The notes beneath the pieces were generated by a model that saw nothing but the letters and a program-made list of their open reading frames with translations, did not search any database and was not told where the DNA came from. Made by a program: the position numbers and the translations under genes. DNA of 64,000 nt from JAJFKB01 sp965230515 (lineage in GTDB: Bacteria > Pseudomonadota > Gammaproteobacteria > Pseudomonadales > IMCC2047), in NCBI GenBank assembly GCA_965230515.1, contig OZ246007.1, forward strand, positions 1,674,001 to 1,738,000. Reading direction: 5' to 3'. This document shows, in pieces, positions 34,718 through 44,048 of the stretch (within the stretch, counting starts at the first letter, position 1; every line of letters starts with the position of its first letter).

Positions 34718-34760
34718 ACGCAAAACTCCTCTTTGCTCCCGGACTCCTATATAATGAGTC

Positions 34761-34782
34761 CCCGGCCTGCGGCGGGCTTTTT
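34761..34782 (+). terminator. Rho-independent terminator after the FecR-type gene
   Basis: CCCGGCCTGCGGCGGGCTTTTT is a short GC-rich hairpin followed by five T residues, 44 bp after the fecR-type stop codon and ahead of the first TonB receptor. Confidence 0.7.
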
Positions 34783-34854
34783 GCTGAACAAGCACCGCAA
34801 ACCACCATGCAAACTAACACGCGAGCGGGCGGTAATTTACAAAAATAAAAATGA

Positions 34855-37497
34855 TTGATCGAAATTTCCGGGGGGAATTTTGTTTTGATAAGACCGAACT
34901 TCGGTCACAAATCGCGCACATTTTGGTCGAATACTACCAAAGAAAGGGGTTTTAGCATCAAAACCCGACGGCTATTGTGTTTAGCTGCTTTACTACTGCT
35001 CGTAAATGCGGAGGGAGCCCTCGCCGCTGACTACAGAGGGCAACGCACATTTCTCTTTAATATTCCGCAACAGACACTATCAAAGGCCGTTATTAAGTTT
35101 GGGCAAAAGGCTCGCCTGACCGTTGTTATGCCAAGTCAATTTGGTGACATCGTGTCGCAGCAACCCGTGGTCGGAAAAATGACCCCGTCAGAAGCACTTA
35201 ATCTATTATTGATTAACACCGATCTTGGTTACCGGTTTATTGACAGAAATACCGTTTCCATCTCACCGGACTACCCGAAACCATCGACCATTGATAATGC
35301 CCAACAAATCACCAAAGTTCCCGATGCTCCGGATTATCTGAACGGTATCAGCCCGATCGAAGAGGTCATTGTCACATCCCAACGCAGAAGTGAAAATCTA
35401 CAGCGAATTCCCAAAGCGATCTCGGTGCTCTCCAGCCAGCAGCTTGAACGCATCAAGATTGATGACTTGGGCGGCCTGGGCCCCAAAGTCCCCGGACTGA
35501 CCGTTTCCTATTTTAGCCTTGGCCAACCCACCATCCATATGCGCGGCATCGGCTCTAACGATGATGGTGCGGCACTGGACAACTCTGTGGTCGTTTACCT
35601 GGACGATATTTTTGTCAGCCGAATCAGTTCGATCGACATTAATCTGACTGATGTGGAACGCGTCGAAGTGTTGCGCGGCCCACAAGGCACTTTGTACGGC
35701 AGGAACACCATTGGTGGCGCGATTAACGTGATTAGCAAACCGCCAACCCGACAACCGGAAGCGAGGTTATCCGCAACTGCCGGAAATTACGATTTTGGCG
35801 CCGCCAGTGCCGTCATCAGTGGCCCACTGAAAAAGGATCAGCTACTGGCAAAGGTAGCACTGTCCGGCAATCGCTCCGACGGCTGGCAGAAAAACATCTT
35901 CCTGAACGATGACCAACACGGACGGGAAAACCTGAGCGTCCGCAGCAACCTTGCTTACCTGCCCAACCAGCGTTTTTCACTTCGACTGGGTGCGGACTAT
36001 AGCTGGGACAACCTGAACTCATCAGGACGAATTCCGGTTGCCGGGCGAACGCCTATCCGCATTCTGGACGGCAACGGTCAACTGATCCCGGCTATAGACG
36101 AAAACGGCAATGCCGTCACCGACGGCTCCGGCAACCCGGTGCTCCAAAGCCAGCTGCCAACCGAAATCTTTGCAGCGCTGGGCGGCGACTTCGAGCATGC
36201 CACAAATGGTCTGAGCGGCTACACCGATCGACAGATTTGGGGAACTACCGCAAAGGCGATCTGGGAAAATAGCTGGGGCGAATTTGCCTCTATTACCGGC
36301 TATCGAAACTCGGATTTCGCATGGGCTGAAGATTCAATCGGGTTACCACCAACCATCACTGACCAGCGAATCGGTACCGCCGTCAACGAAACCCATCGCC
36401 AGTTTTCCCAGGAACTCCGCTGGACTTCCGATGAAGGACAGGCGCTACGCTACGTGGTTGGGCTCTATTATCTTCATGAACACACGGAACGTCTGGAGAA
36501 ATTCCCCTTTGCGAATGATACCGCCCTCACCAGCCAGAAAAACAAAACCAATAGCTATGCGGTTTTTGGTCAGGCCGATTACGCACTCACCGATCGTCAC
36601 AATATTACTTTTGGCGCTCGCTATACCCATGACCAGAAACGGCTCAACCAGTTTGCTATTAATGGTGGCGCACCGGCGATTATCCTGGAGGATTTCCGGT
36701 TAACCGAACACGGATCATGGAACGACTTTTCCCCCTCTCTGGCGCTGTCCTACCAGGCCAGTGACGATATGCTGTTCTACGGTAGCGTGTCGAAAGGGTT
36801 TAAAAGTGGCGGTTTCCAGGGGGCTCCGGGCAATCTGGCGCTGGCCAAACAACGTATTGACCCGGAAAAAGCCTGGAATTACGAATTGGGTATCAAAAGC
36901 GAATGGCTACACAACCGCCTGCGACTTAACATGGTTTCCTTCTACACCGATTTCCGGGATTTGCAGGTGGTACAGTTCCGCACCATTGAAAACTTTGGCA
37001 TCTTTGAAACGACCAATGCCGCCTCCGCCTCCCTTCGCGGCATGGAAACCGAGTTCGTTTACCATCCGATGGAGGGGCTGGAGATATCAGGATCCTACGC
37101 CTATCTGCGTGCCACCTACGATAGCTTCAACGATATTGCGGGACGCAACTTTAAGAACAACCGGCTGCGACAAGCGCCAAAACACTCGTTTGAACTCAGC
37201 TTGAACTACCAGTGGCCGGTTTTTCAGGGTTCCGCCATCGCCAATCTCGATTATCGTTATCAGGGTAAAAGTTTCAGGGAACCGGACAACAGCATCACCA
37301 TACAACCCGCTTATGACTTGCTGGACGCCAGCCTCGGCTATCGCAGCAGGAGCAACCGCTGGGAGTTCTCAATATGGTCAAAAAACCTGCTTGACGAAGA
37401 GTATATTGCCCATCTTTATGTGCTTGGCGGTAATGACTATGCACTATTTGGCACTCCGAGAACCTATGGCGTAACACTAAACTGGCGACACCTCTAG
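34855..37497 (+). CDS. TonB-dependent receptor with N-terminal STN signalling domain
   Basis: The protein has a signal peptide (RRLLCLAALLLLVNAEGALAA) and an STN domain (FNIPQQTLSKAVIKFGQKARL ... EALNLLLINTDLGYRFIDRNTVSI). A TonB-box-like ISPIEEVIVTSQRR follows, then a plug (VERVEVLRGPQGTLYGRNTIGGAINVIS) and a beta barrel ending in TYGVTLNWRHL. With the STN domain it is the probable transducer to the preceding FecR/sigma pair. The start is uncertain: the frame opens at a TTG (34855), another TTG lies at 34888, and no ATG sits just before the signal peptide, though AAAGAAAGGGG precedes it. The ligand is unknown. Confidence 0.88.
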   Translation: MIEISGGNFVLIRPNFGHKSRTFWSNTTKERGFSIKTRRLLCLAALLLLVNAEGALAADYRGQRTFLFNIPQQTLSKAVIKFGQKARLTVVMPSQFGDIVSQQPVVGKMTPSEALNLLLINTDLGYRFIDRNTVSISPDYPKPSTIDNAQQITKVPDAPDYLNGISPIEEVIVTSQRRSENLQRIPKAISVLSSQQLERIKIDDLGGLGPKVPGLTVSYFSLGQPTIHMRGIGSNDDGAALDNSVVVYLDDIFVSRISSIDINLTDVERVEVLRGPQGTLYGRNTIGGAINVISKPPTRQPEARLSATAGNYDFGAASAVISGPLKKDQLLAKVALSGNRSDGWQKNIFLNDDQHGRENLSVRSNLAYLPNQRFSLRLGADYSWDNLNSSGRIPVAGRTPIRILDGNGQLIPAIDENGNAVTDGSGNPVLQSQLPTEIFAALGGDFEHATNGLSGYTDRQIWGTTAKAIWENSWGEFASITGYRNSDFAWAEDSIGLPPTITDQRIGTAVNETHRQFSQELRWTSDEGQALRYVVGLYYLHEHTERLEKFPFANDTALTSQKNKTNSYAVFGQADYALTDRHNITFGARYTHDQKRLNQFAINGGAPAIILEDFRLTEHGSWNDFSPSLALSYQASDDMLFYGSVSKGFKSGGFQGAPGNLALAKQRIDPEKAWNYELGIKSEWLHNRLRLNMVSFYTDFRDLQVVQFRTIENFGIFETTNAASASLRGMETEFVYHPMEGLEISGSYAYLRATYDSFNDIAGRNFKNNRLRQAPKHSFELSLNYQWPVFQGSAIANLDYRYQGKSFREPDNSITIQPAYDLLDASLGYRSRSNRWEFSIWSKNLLDEEYIAHLYVLGGNDYALFGTPRTYGVTLNWRHL

Positions 37498-37652
37498 CCA
37501 GCAACAGCCGATTGTCCTAAATCAATATTAAAAACTATTGAGGGGTTCTGCTCTTCCTTCGTTACAGATATGTGGCATAAAATTAAGCCCCATTTTACGG
37601 GGATGTGACACACCAATAAAAAATGAACACCCATTTGAAGAGGGGGTAATCC

Positions 37653-40007
37653 ATGAAACCTACTTTTATTAAAAAAGCAATTGCCGCGTCAATCGGCTCT
37701 TTCGCAATAGCGAGCGGAGCAATGGCAGCAGGCGTTGCGATTGAAGAGGTCGTAGTAACAGCGCAAAAACGCGCAGAAAGCCTGCAAGATATTCCACTGG
37801 CGGTAACTGCCTTCAGTGGCGATCAACTGCGAGAAGACTCAATCAGCTCTCTGGAAGATATCGGAAGCAGAACACCAGGCTTGGTCTTTGCGTCCTTCAG
37901 TACTGGTCAGCCAGAAATCGCCATCCGTGGTATTGGTACTAAAGAAGACGGCGCATCGGCCAGTGACTCTACCGTCGTATCGGTCGATGATGTTTATATC
38001 GCTGCACGTACTGCACAGGTTTTTGATATTTTTGATCTGGAGCGTGTAGAGGTACTACGTGGACCACAGGGCACACTGTACGGTAAAAACTCCATCGGTG
38101 GCTCTATTAACTTCGTCACCAGCAAGCCGACAGAGGATTTAACCGCCAGGGCGCGTGTTACAGTCGGTAATTACGGCCGTCAGGACTTCGGCGGCATGAT
38201 CAGCGGTGGTTTAACTGATAACCTGCTCGGCAAGGTCTCTTTCAGCAAGCGGGACTATGACGGTCACATCCGTAATCTGCTTAATGGCGATCGCCGTGGT
38301 GAAATTGATACTCTGTCCTGGAGAGCACAACTACTGTGGAATGCCAGCGATAATGTCAGCGTATTGTTTAGCGCTGATGGCGCTGATGACGATAACGGTG
38401 ACACCAACCGTGAACCGGTCGGCGGAACCGGTGTTTCAGGAAATGGCGATAGCTGGGATCCGCTAGCTGTTAACGCAGCTTTTGGCGACAATGGTGACCC
38501 GCATGACGCCCTGAATGATGAAAGAAGTCATACCGACCGTGAAGTATTTGGCTTCAGTGCTAAGCTGGATTGGGATTTGGGTGATATGACCTTTACCTCC
38601 ATCACCGCATGGCGTGACAGTGATTTTGACTGGGCAGAAGATTCTGAAGGTCTGCCAGGTCTTAGTACTACAGGAATTGGCCCTGCAAACGAGGGTTACC
38701 GTCATGACGTGACCGACAGCGCTATTGAAGAAACAGAGCAGTTCACCCAGGAGTTTCGTCTGACCTCAAACGGCTCGGACGGACTTCAGTGGGTCGTAGG
38801 CGCCTTCTATAGCCTGGAAGATATCGAACGTGCGGAGACCTTCTGTATACCCAACTGTGGTACAGATGTGATTCCTGTCAGCTATGCCCGTCTCCCGGAC
38901 AGACTGATCGTTAACACCTCTCTTCAGGAAAACGAAAGCACAAGCTGGGCGATCTACGGCCAGGCGACTTATCAGTTTACTGACACCCTGTCATTGACCG
39001 GTGGTTTACGTTATTCCTATGAAGAGAAAGAGATGAAAGCCGGTGCCATAATTGACCAAGGTATCGCACCTGTAGGTGTATTCCTGCAGGAAAACTTCAA
39101 CGTCTCTAACGAAGACGATTGGGACAATGTTTCCGGAAAATTGGCTTTAGACTGGCAAGCAACCGATGCTGCATTAGTCTACGCAAGCGTGGGCACCGGC
39201 TTCAAGAGTGGTGGCTTTAGTGGATCTGCATCAACAGAAAACCGGGCTGATGAACCCTTTGATGAAGAAACCGCCATCACCTACGAGGTTGGCCTGAAGT
39301 CTATGTGGTTTGACGACAGCCTGCGTCTCAACGTTGCAGCTTTCTTTACCGACTATGAAGATCTGCAGGTTACGCGATTCTTCCGCCCTGCGGATAATCC
39401 CGGCAACTCATTCGGTGAGTTTGTAACCAACAATGCTGGTGAAGCAGAAATTTCCGGTATTGAGATCGAATTTACCTGGCGCGCAACTGAAAATCTGGAA
39501 CTGGGCGGCAGCTACGCCTATCTGGATTCCGAGTTCACTGACTTTACTCCAAACGTAGCGGATTTGGCACCGGGCAATGGTACACTGCCTTGTGGCGCAG
39601 GAAGCACAGCTGTAAGCGCCGATCCTGCCGATGGTTGTATTCCTGACTATAGCGGCAAGCAGCTGCGTCAGGCACCGCGCACTTCAGCCAACCTCTATGG
39701 TAAATACATCATGGAGTTGGGTGATGGCCACGGTAGTCTTTCTGCCAAGCTGAACTATCGTTATCAGGATCACAGCTTCTATGATCCGGACAATAACGAC
39801 ATCACGGTTATTCCACAGTATCGTATTTTTGATGCACGCGTTGCGTGGAACTCTGAAGATGATAAGTGGGAAGTAGCTGGCTGGATCAAGAATATTGGTG
39901 ACGAAGAGTATCGTACACACGTTTACTCTCAGCGCGGCGGTACTATCGCTTTCGCAACCTTCGGTGCACCACGCACTTCAGGTGTGACAGTAACCTACAA
40001 CTACTAA
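37653..40007 (+). CDS. TonB-dependent receptor without STN domain
   Basis: This 784-residue outer-membrane receptor has a signal peptide (MKPTFIKKAIAASIGSFAIASGAMAA), a TonB box-like IEEVVVTAQKRAESLQDIP and a plug with LERVEVLRGPQGTLYGKNSIGGSINFVTSKP. The barrel ends TSGVTVTYNY, with a terminal aromatic residue. It is closely similar in layout to the receptor before it but lacks the signalling domain. The start is supported by GAGGGGGTAATCC upstream. Two acidic runs (DGADDDNGDTN, DPDNNDITV) suggest calcium-like or surface loops. The substrate is unknown. Confidence 0.92.
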   Translation: MKPTFIKKAIAASIGSFAIASGAMAAGVAIEEVVVTAQKRAESLQDIPLAVTAFSGDQLREDSISSLEDIGSRTPGLVFASFSTGQPEIAIRGIGTKEDGASASDSTVVSVDDVYIAARTAQVFDIFDLERVEVLRGPQGTLYGKNSIGGSINFVTSKPTEDLTARARVTVGNYGRQDFGGMISGGLTDNLLGKVSFSKRDYDGHIRNLLNGDRRGEIDTLSWRAQLLWNASDNVSVLFSADGADDDNGDTNREPVGGTGVSGNGDSWDPLAVNAAFGDNGDPHDALNDERSHTDREVFGFSAKLDWDLGDMTFTSITAWRDSDFDWAEDSEGLPGLSTTGIGPANEGYRHDVTDSAIEETEQFTQEFRLTSNGSDGLQWVVGAFYSLEDIERAETFCIPNCGTDVIPVSYARLPDRLIVNTSLQENESTSWAIYGQATYQFTDTLSLTGGLRYSYEEKEMKAGAIIDQGIAPVGVFLQENFNVSNEDDWDNVSGKLALDWQATDAALVYASVGTGFKSGGFSGSASTENRADEPFDEETAITYEVGLKSMWFDDSLRLNVAAFFTDYEDLQVTRFFRPADNPGNSFGEFVTNNAGEAEISGIEIEFTWRATENLELGGSYAYLDSEFTDFTPNVADLAPGNGTLPCGAGSTAVSADPADGCIPDYSGKQLRQAPRTSANLYGKYIMELGDGHGSLSAKLNYRYQDHSFYDPDNNDITVIPQYRIFDARVAWNSEDDKWEVAGWIKNIGDEEYRTHVYSQRGGTIAFATFGAPRTSGVTVTYNY

Positions 40008-40073
40008 AAACGATCTTTTTACCCGCCGCTCACTTCCCCCAGTGGGCGGCTGGGTAGAACAGATTTCGATAGA

Positions 40074-40101
40074 AAACCAGCTGTAACAGGCTGGTTTTTT
40101 T
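40074..40101 (+). terminator. Rho-independent terminator after the second TonB receptor
   Basis: AAACCAGC and GGCTGGTT form a stem around TGTAACA and are followed by a run of T residues, 67 bp after the stop codon. Confidence 0.88.
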
Positions 40102-40257
40102 ATGCACGATAAAACTACCAACAAGGAATGCTGCCAACTGGCATTCGCTTAACGCATCATATATATTGCAGCTTTACTATCTGAATATCATAACGCTGTA
40201 ACTAAACAGCATAGTCTTGGCGACCTGATTTCTTTTTAATTCAATTTCAGAGGCAAC

Positions 40258-41022
40258 ATGTCAACACCGCTCACTCTTTCTGTTATTCGCGCTTTTGAAA
40301 TATTGTCTGCTTTTAGTGGTAGACGCCCGGTTCTCACGACTACTGATATTGCAAAAGAAACAGGAATGAACAATAAAACTGTACACCGTTTCCTGTTAAC
40401 CCTGGAGCAGGTCGGCGCTATATCACGCGTTGGCAGAGGCCAATTTAGTCTGGGAATGACGCTCGCCGACCTGGGCAGCCAGGTTGCTGTCCACCACGTA
40501 CTGGCCGAAGCGGTCATGCACCATCTGGAACCACTTTCAGAGAACCTCAATGAATCTGTTCAAGCAGCGGTATTGGAAGATTTTAATATCGTGAGCATAG
40601 CCCACATTCCCTCACGTCATTCGCTTACCATCGGGATTCGCGTAGGAAGGCGCTGGCCGGCTTACTGCACCTCACTGGGGAAAGTCCTGATTGCGGATAT
40701 GGATGAGGAAACGCTCGATAAATATCTGGACAGATCCGGACTGGAGAAAAGAACGGCAAATACAATAACCAGTCCAGGCAAGTTAAAGCAACATTTAAAA
40801 GAAGTGCGCAAGCAAGGTTATGCAATCAACGATCAGGAAAGTGAGCGAGGCATGCGTGGTGTCGCAGTGCCTTTAAAAAGCCTGACAGGCAGAACCATCG
40901 CCGCACTATCAGTATCGGGTCCCACCGCCCGACTGCCAATGAACACGCTGATGAAGAATAAAAATGATCTGGAGTATTGCGCTTCGCAGGTTAGCAAGAC
41001 ACTCTACGGTGGACAAAGTTAG
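40258..41022 (+). CDS. IclR family transcriptional regulator
   Basis: This 254-residue protein has an N-terminal winged helix (LSVIRAFEILSAFSGRRPVLTTTDIAKETGMNNKTVHRFLLTLEQVGAI) and a C-terminal IclR effector domain with RVGRRWPAYCTSLGKVLIADMDEE and GYAINDQESERGMRGVAVPL. IclR proteins commonly control aromatic-acid catabolism. It converges on the pad-type operon, overlapping the last gene by 4 bp at the 3' ends, and is the only classical regulator near it. GAGG precedes the ATG. Confidence 0.92.
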   Translation: MSTPLTLSVIRAFEILSAFSGRRPVLTTTDIAKETGMNNKTVHRFLLTLEQVGAISRVGRGQFSLGMTLADLGSQVAVHHVLAEAVMHHLEPLSENLNESVQAAVLEDFNIVSIAHIPSRHSLTIGIRVGRRWPAYCTSLGKVLIADMDEETLDKYLDRSGLEKRTANTITSPGKLKQHLKEVRKQGYAINDQESERGMRGVAVPLKSLTGRTIAALSVSGPTARLPMNTLMKNKNDLEYCASQVSKTLYGGQS

Positions 41023-41975
41023 CGCAAACCCGCCTGACCTGTCCCGGCGCGCTCGATAGTTCGTACCAGTTGGTAAAGCGTTCGGGTAACCGGTATTTCC
41101 ATTTCCAATCGTTCGGCCACATCAAGCACAGCACCATTGATACCACCAACTTCTGTCGCTCGTCCCGCATTCAGATCCTGTAACATAGATGGCATGTGGT
41201 CACGATGATCATCAAAGGCGTCAATAATGGTATCACGTATTGACTGCTCATCAATCTCGATACCCGTAGCTCTGGCCACAGAGCATACCTCGGAAATAAT
41301 TTTGAGCACCAGCTCTCGACCCTCTTTGCTATCTCCAACCGGACCAATAGGTAACCTTGATACTGCTGTGACCGCATTTATTGCACTGTTAAGGGCCACT
41401 TTCTCCCAAATGGCACGTTCAATTTCCGGATCCAGCTGACAGTTAAAGTCTGCTTTATTAAGCAGCGTGTTGACCTGATCCAGCATTGGACTCGCGCTTC
41501 CGTCCGCAGAATAAAGACGAACCACCCCGGAACCCAGGGATGAAACCTGCCCCGGCCCCTCTAGATCGCAGGGATAGTTGGTAACCCCCAGTAAAATCCG
41601 CTGGCTCGGCACAAAGCGCTCTATCTTTTCAACATTACCCAGCCCGTTTTGCAAAGTCAGCACATAGGTTTGCTCGGAAACAAGGTGCGCCACTGACTCC
41701 AGAGCCTGAGCAGAGTGCAGCGTTTTGGTAAACACAATCAATAGATCAATTGGCCCCTGAACTTCAGCGGCCTCCCGCGCTTGCACAGGAACAGCGTGAT
41801 GCCCTGAATTGGTGTGCAGTTGCAGGCCTTTGCTGTTAATCGCATCAATATGTTCGCGCCACACGTCCACCAGTGTAACCGGAACACCAGACAAGCTCAG
41901 TTTTCCACCAAACAGGCAGCCCATCGCTCCGGCCCCAAGCACCAGGGTATTTATTGAAGAATTCATCTCAGACAT
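41019..41975 (-). CDS. Ketopantoate reductase (PanE/ApbA) family protein
   Basis: This 318-residue protein has an N-terminal nucleotide-binding motif (TLVLGAGAMGCLFGGKLSLSG) and the family C-terminal helix region (IERAIWEKVALNSAINAVTAVSRLPIGPVGDSKEGRELVLKI, with LNAGRATEVGGINGAVLDVAERL). Family members reduce 2-dehydropantoate or other 2-keto acids with NADPH. It is the last gene of the pad-like operon, 11 bp after the beta-subunit gene. It may act on an aromatic 2-keto acid, or supply pantothenate for CoA. The first is inference only. Confidence 0.82.
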   Translation of the reverse strand: MSEMNSSINTLVLGAGAMGCLFGGKLSLSGVPVTLVDVWREHIDAINSKGLQLHTNSGHHAVPVQAREAAEVQGPIDLLIVFTKTLHSAQALESVAHLVSEQTYVLTLQNGLGNVEKIERFVPSQRILLGVTNYPCDLEGPGQVSSLGSGVVRLYSADGSASPMLDQVNTLLNKADFNCQLDPEIERAIWEKVALNSAINAVTAVSRLPIGPVGDSKEGRELVLKIISEVCSVARATGIEIDEQSIRDTIIDAFDDHRDHMPSMLQDLNAGRATEVGGINGAVLDVAERLEMEIPVTRTLYQLVRTIERAGTGQAGLR

Positions 41976-41986
41976 CAGGCCGGCAA

Positions 41987-42886
41987 TTACAGTTCTGCGC
42001 TTTCAAGTTCCTGGGAAACCTTGGCTTTCATCTTTAATCGCCGCCACTCTCTGTCCACACCAGCCTGTATTTCGGCAATCGTCTCATCGGTCAAATGCCG
42101 ATATCGCTTTTGCTCCCCTAGATAGGCATCAACTGTCTGTGTTTTCTCAGTATGATTCAGTGTATAACGGTAACCGTCTTCCACTTCATACAACGGGAAT
42201 ACCCCCGCATCAACCGCCAGGCGGGACACCTTGATACCGGCATTATCAGCAACTCCCCAACCAGCCAGACAGGGAATCAATACTACAATCACCTTGGTAC
42301 CGCGAATCTCTTTCGCCTTCTTCACTTTCGCAACGAAATCTTCCGAATGTGCGGCACTGACTGTCGCAACGTAGGGAATATTGTGGGCTGACAAAATCTC
42401 CACCAGGTTCTTTTTCGGGGAAATTTTTCCGGCGGGTGTGGATCCGGTCACCGCCTGCAACGGCGTCGATGAACTTTTTTGACCACCGGTATTCATATAG
42501 CCTTCATTATCAAAACAGATATAAAGAATGTCCTCATTGCGTTCTACCGCTGAAGACAACGCCTGAAAACCGATATCATAAGTCCCGCCATCACCGGCTA
42601 GACAGATGACTGTGGTATCCGGCTTACCCTGTGCCACCAGCGAACGCTTTACGCCACTGGCTGACGCCGCCGCTGATTCAAGCGTGGTATGAAATGCAGG
42701 AATACTGACGGCACTGTTAGGATAGCCGCCACAAATAACCGCTCCACAGGACGGTGGTACAACAGCCACCGCATCAGAGCCAATCGTATTGACAATAATT
42801 CGTATCGACAACGACTCGATACATCCGGCGCAAGCTACGTGGCCTGCACTAAATAGATCCTGATCTTTATACTCAATATAACTCAT
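41987..42886 (-). CDS. padI: 2-oxoacid:acceptor oxidoreductase beta subunit, PadI-like
   Basis: This 299-residue thiamine-diphosphate-binding subunit has an N-terminal HVACAGCIESL cysteine pair, PPSCGAVICGG and the TPP motif CLAGDGGTYDIGFQALSSAVERNEDILYICFDNEGYMNTGGQKSS. The start at MSYIEYKDQ (42886) is preceded by GGTGG; an upstream in-frame start overlaps the alpha gene and is not needed. It matches the beta subunits of the pyruvate/phenylglyoxylate oxidoreductase group. Position after the alpha gene and downstream of padBCD-like genes suggests that it oxidises phenylglyoxylate to benzoyl-CoA and CO2. Confidence 0.8.
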   Translation of the reverse strand: MSYIEYKDQDLFSAGHVACAGCIESLSIRIIVNTIGSDAVAVVPPSCGAVICGGYPNSAVSIPAFHTTLESAAASASGVKRSLVAQGKPDTTVICLAGDGGTYDIGFQALSSAVERNEDILYICFDNEGYMNTGGQKSSSTPLQAVTGSTPAGKISPKKNLVEILSAHNIPYVATVSAAHSEDFVAKVKKAKEIRGTKVIVVLIPCLAGWGVADNAGIKVSRLAVDAGVFPLYEVEDGYRYTLNHTEKTQTVDAYLGEQKRYRHLTDETIAEIQAGVDREWRRLKMKAKVSQELESAEL

Positions 42887-42890
42887 AGCA

Positions 42891-44048
42891 TCATTCCACC
42901 CAAAGGGAAGCGATATTCGGTTCGGCATCAGTATACTGTAATACCAACTCCTCAATTTTCTTCGGCACAACGTTGACGCCGCCCACACCCGCTAACAGAC
43001 CGTGGATTTTCGGCATATCATCCATACCATTCAGCGCCGCCTTTAGCTCCTGGTGCAAAATACCACCCATGCCGGGTGAGAAATTTCGGTCCAATACTAT
43101 CGCACAGGGAACGCCCGCCAGGGCATCACGCAGCTGTTGATAGGGAAAGGGTCTGAACAACCTCACTTTAAGCAATCCTACTGCCTGCCCCTGATCACGC
43201 AGACTATCAACCGCATCTCTCACTGTACCGCTCATACTACCCATGGTCACCACAACCACTTCAGCATCGTCTGTACGATACTGCTCAATAATTCCATATT
43301 CACGACCGGTCAGTTCCCGCCAGGCACTGTTAGCGGCCTCAAAGGCATCATAGGTGCTGTTAATCGCCGCATCCATTTCACGACGCGTGCGATTGTAGGT
43401 AACCGCATCCACAGGGCTTCCGAAGGACTGGCCAAGCAACGGATCCAGTTTGTGCGTTGCCTGATAGCGAGGTAAATATTCGTCAACCATCTCTTGCGAT
43501 GGTACTTCCACAGCCTCCATTGCATGAGATACGTAAAATGCCTCGTGACTGATCATCACAGGCAATCCGATGGATTCAGCAATATGGAACGCCTGCAAGA
43601 CCGAATCGATCGATTCCTGTGCAGACTCACTATAGAACTGTACCCAACCGGTATCGCGCTGCGCCAGACTATCTGTCTGATCCGGCCAAAAAGCCCAGGG
43701 TGAGGCAACGGTGCGGTTAACGTTAAACATTACTATAGGAGCTCTTGCACCCGCTGCATAGTGGAGTAATTCATGCATCAACAGCAGCCCCTGCGATGAG
43801 GTTGCTGTAAACACCCTCGAACCCGATAATGAAGCCGTGATGCAGGCCGACATGGCAGAATGCTCCGATTCCGGGGTCAGCATTTCCGCCTGCACTTCTC
43901 CTGCAGCATGAAAATCAGTAATTTTTTCCAGAATCGGGGTCTGCGGGGTGATCGGGTATACAGGGATAACATCCGGCCGTGCGAGCCGGGCACCCCAAGC
44001 TACGGCATGATTACCGCTTAACAGCATTCGTGTACTTTCACCAGACAT
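42891..44048 (-). CDS. padG: 2-oxoacid:acceptor oxidoreductase alpha subunit, PadG-like
   Basis: This is a 385-residue alpha subunit. The N-terminal pyrimidine-binding domain has DVIPVYPITPQTPILEKI and SEHSAMSACITASLSGSRVFTATSSQGLLLMHELLHYAAGARAPIV, and the C-terminal region has VVVVTMGSMSGTVRDAVDSLRDQGQAVGLLKVRLFRPFP. The ATG at 44048 overlaps the preceding stop by 1 bp. Subunit arrangement, with separate alpha, beta and gamma proteins, is that of pyruvate:ferredoxin and phenylglyoxylate oxidoreductases rather than two-subunit KorAB. Confidence 0.82.
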   Translation of the reverse strand: MSGESTRMLLSGNHAVAWGARLARPDVIPVYPITPQTPILEKITDFHAAGEVQAEMLTPESEHSAMSACITASLSGSRVFTATSSQGLLLMHELLHYAAGARAPIVMFNVNRTVASPWAFWPDQTDSLAQRDTGWVQFYSESAQESIDSVLQAFHIAESIGLPVMISHEAFYVSHAMEAVEVPSQEMVDEYLPRYQATHKLDPLLGQSFGSPVDAVTYNRTRREMDAAINSTYDAFEAANSAWRELTGREYGIIEQYRTDDAEVVVVTMGSMSGTVRDAVDSLRDQGQAVGLLKVRLFRPFPYQQLRDALAGVPCAIVLDRNFSPGMGGILHQELKAALNGMDDMPKIHGLLAGVGGVNVVPKKIEELVLQYTDAEPNIASLWVE

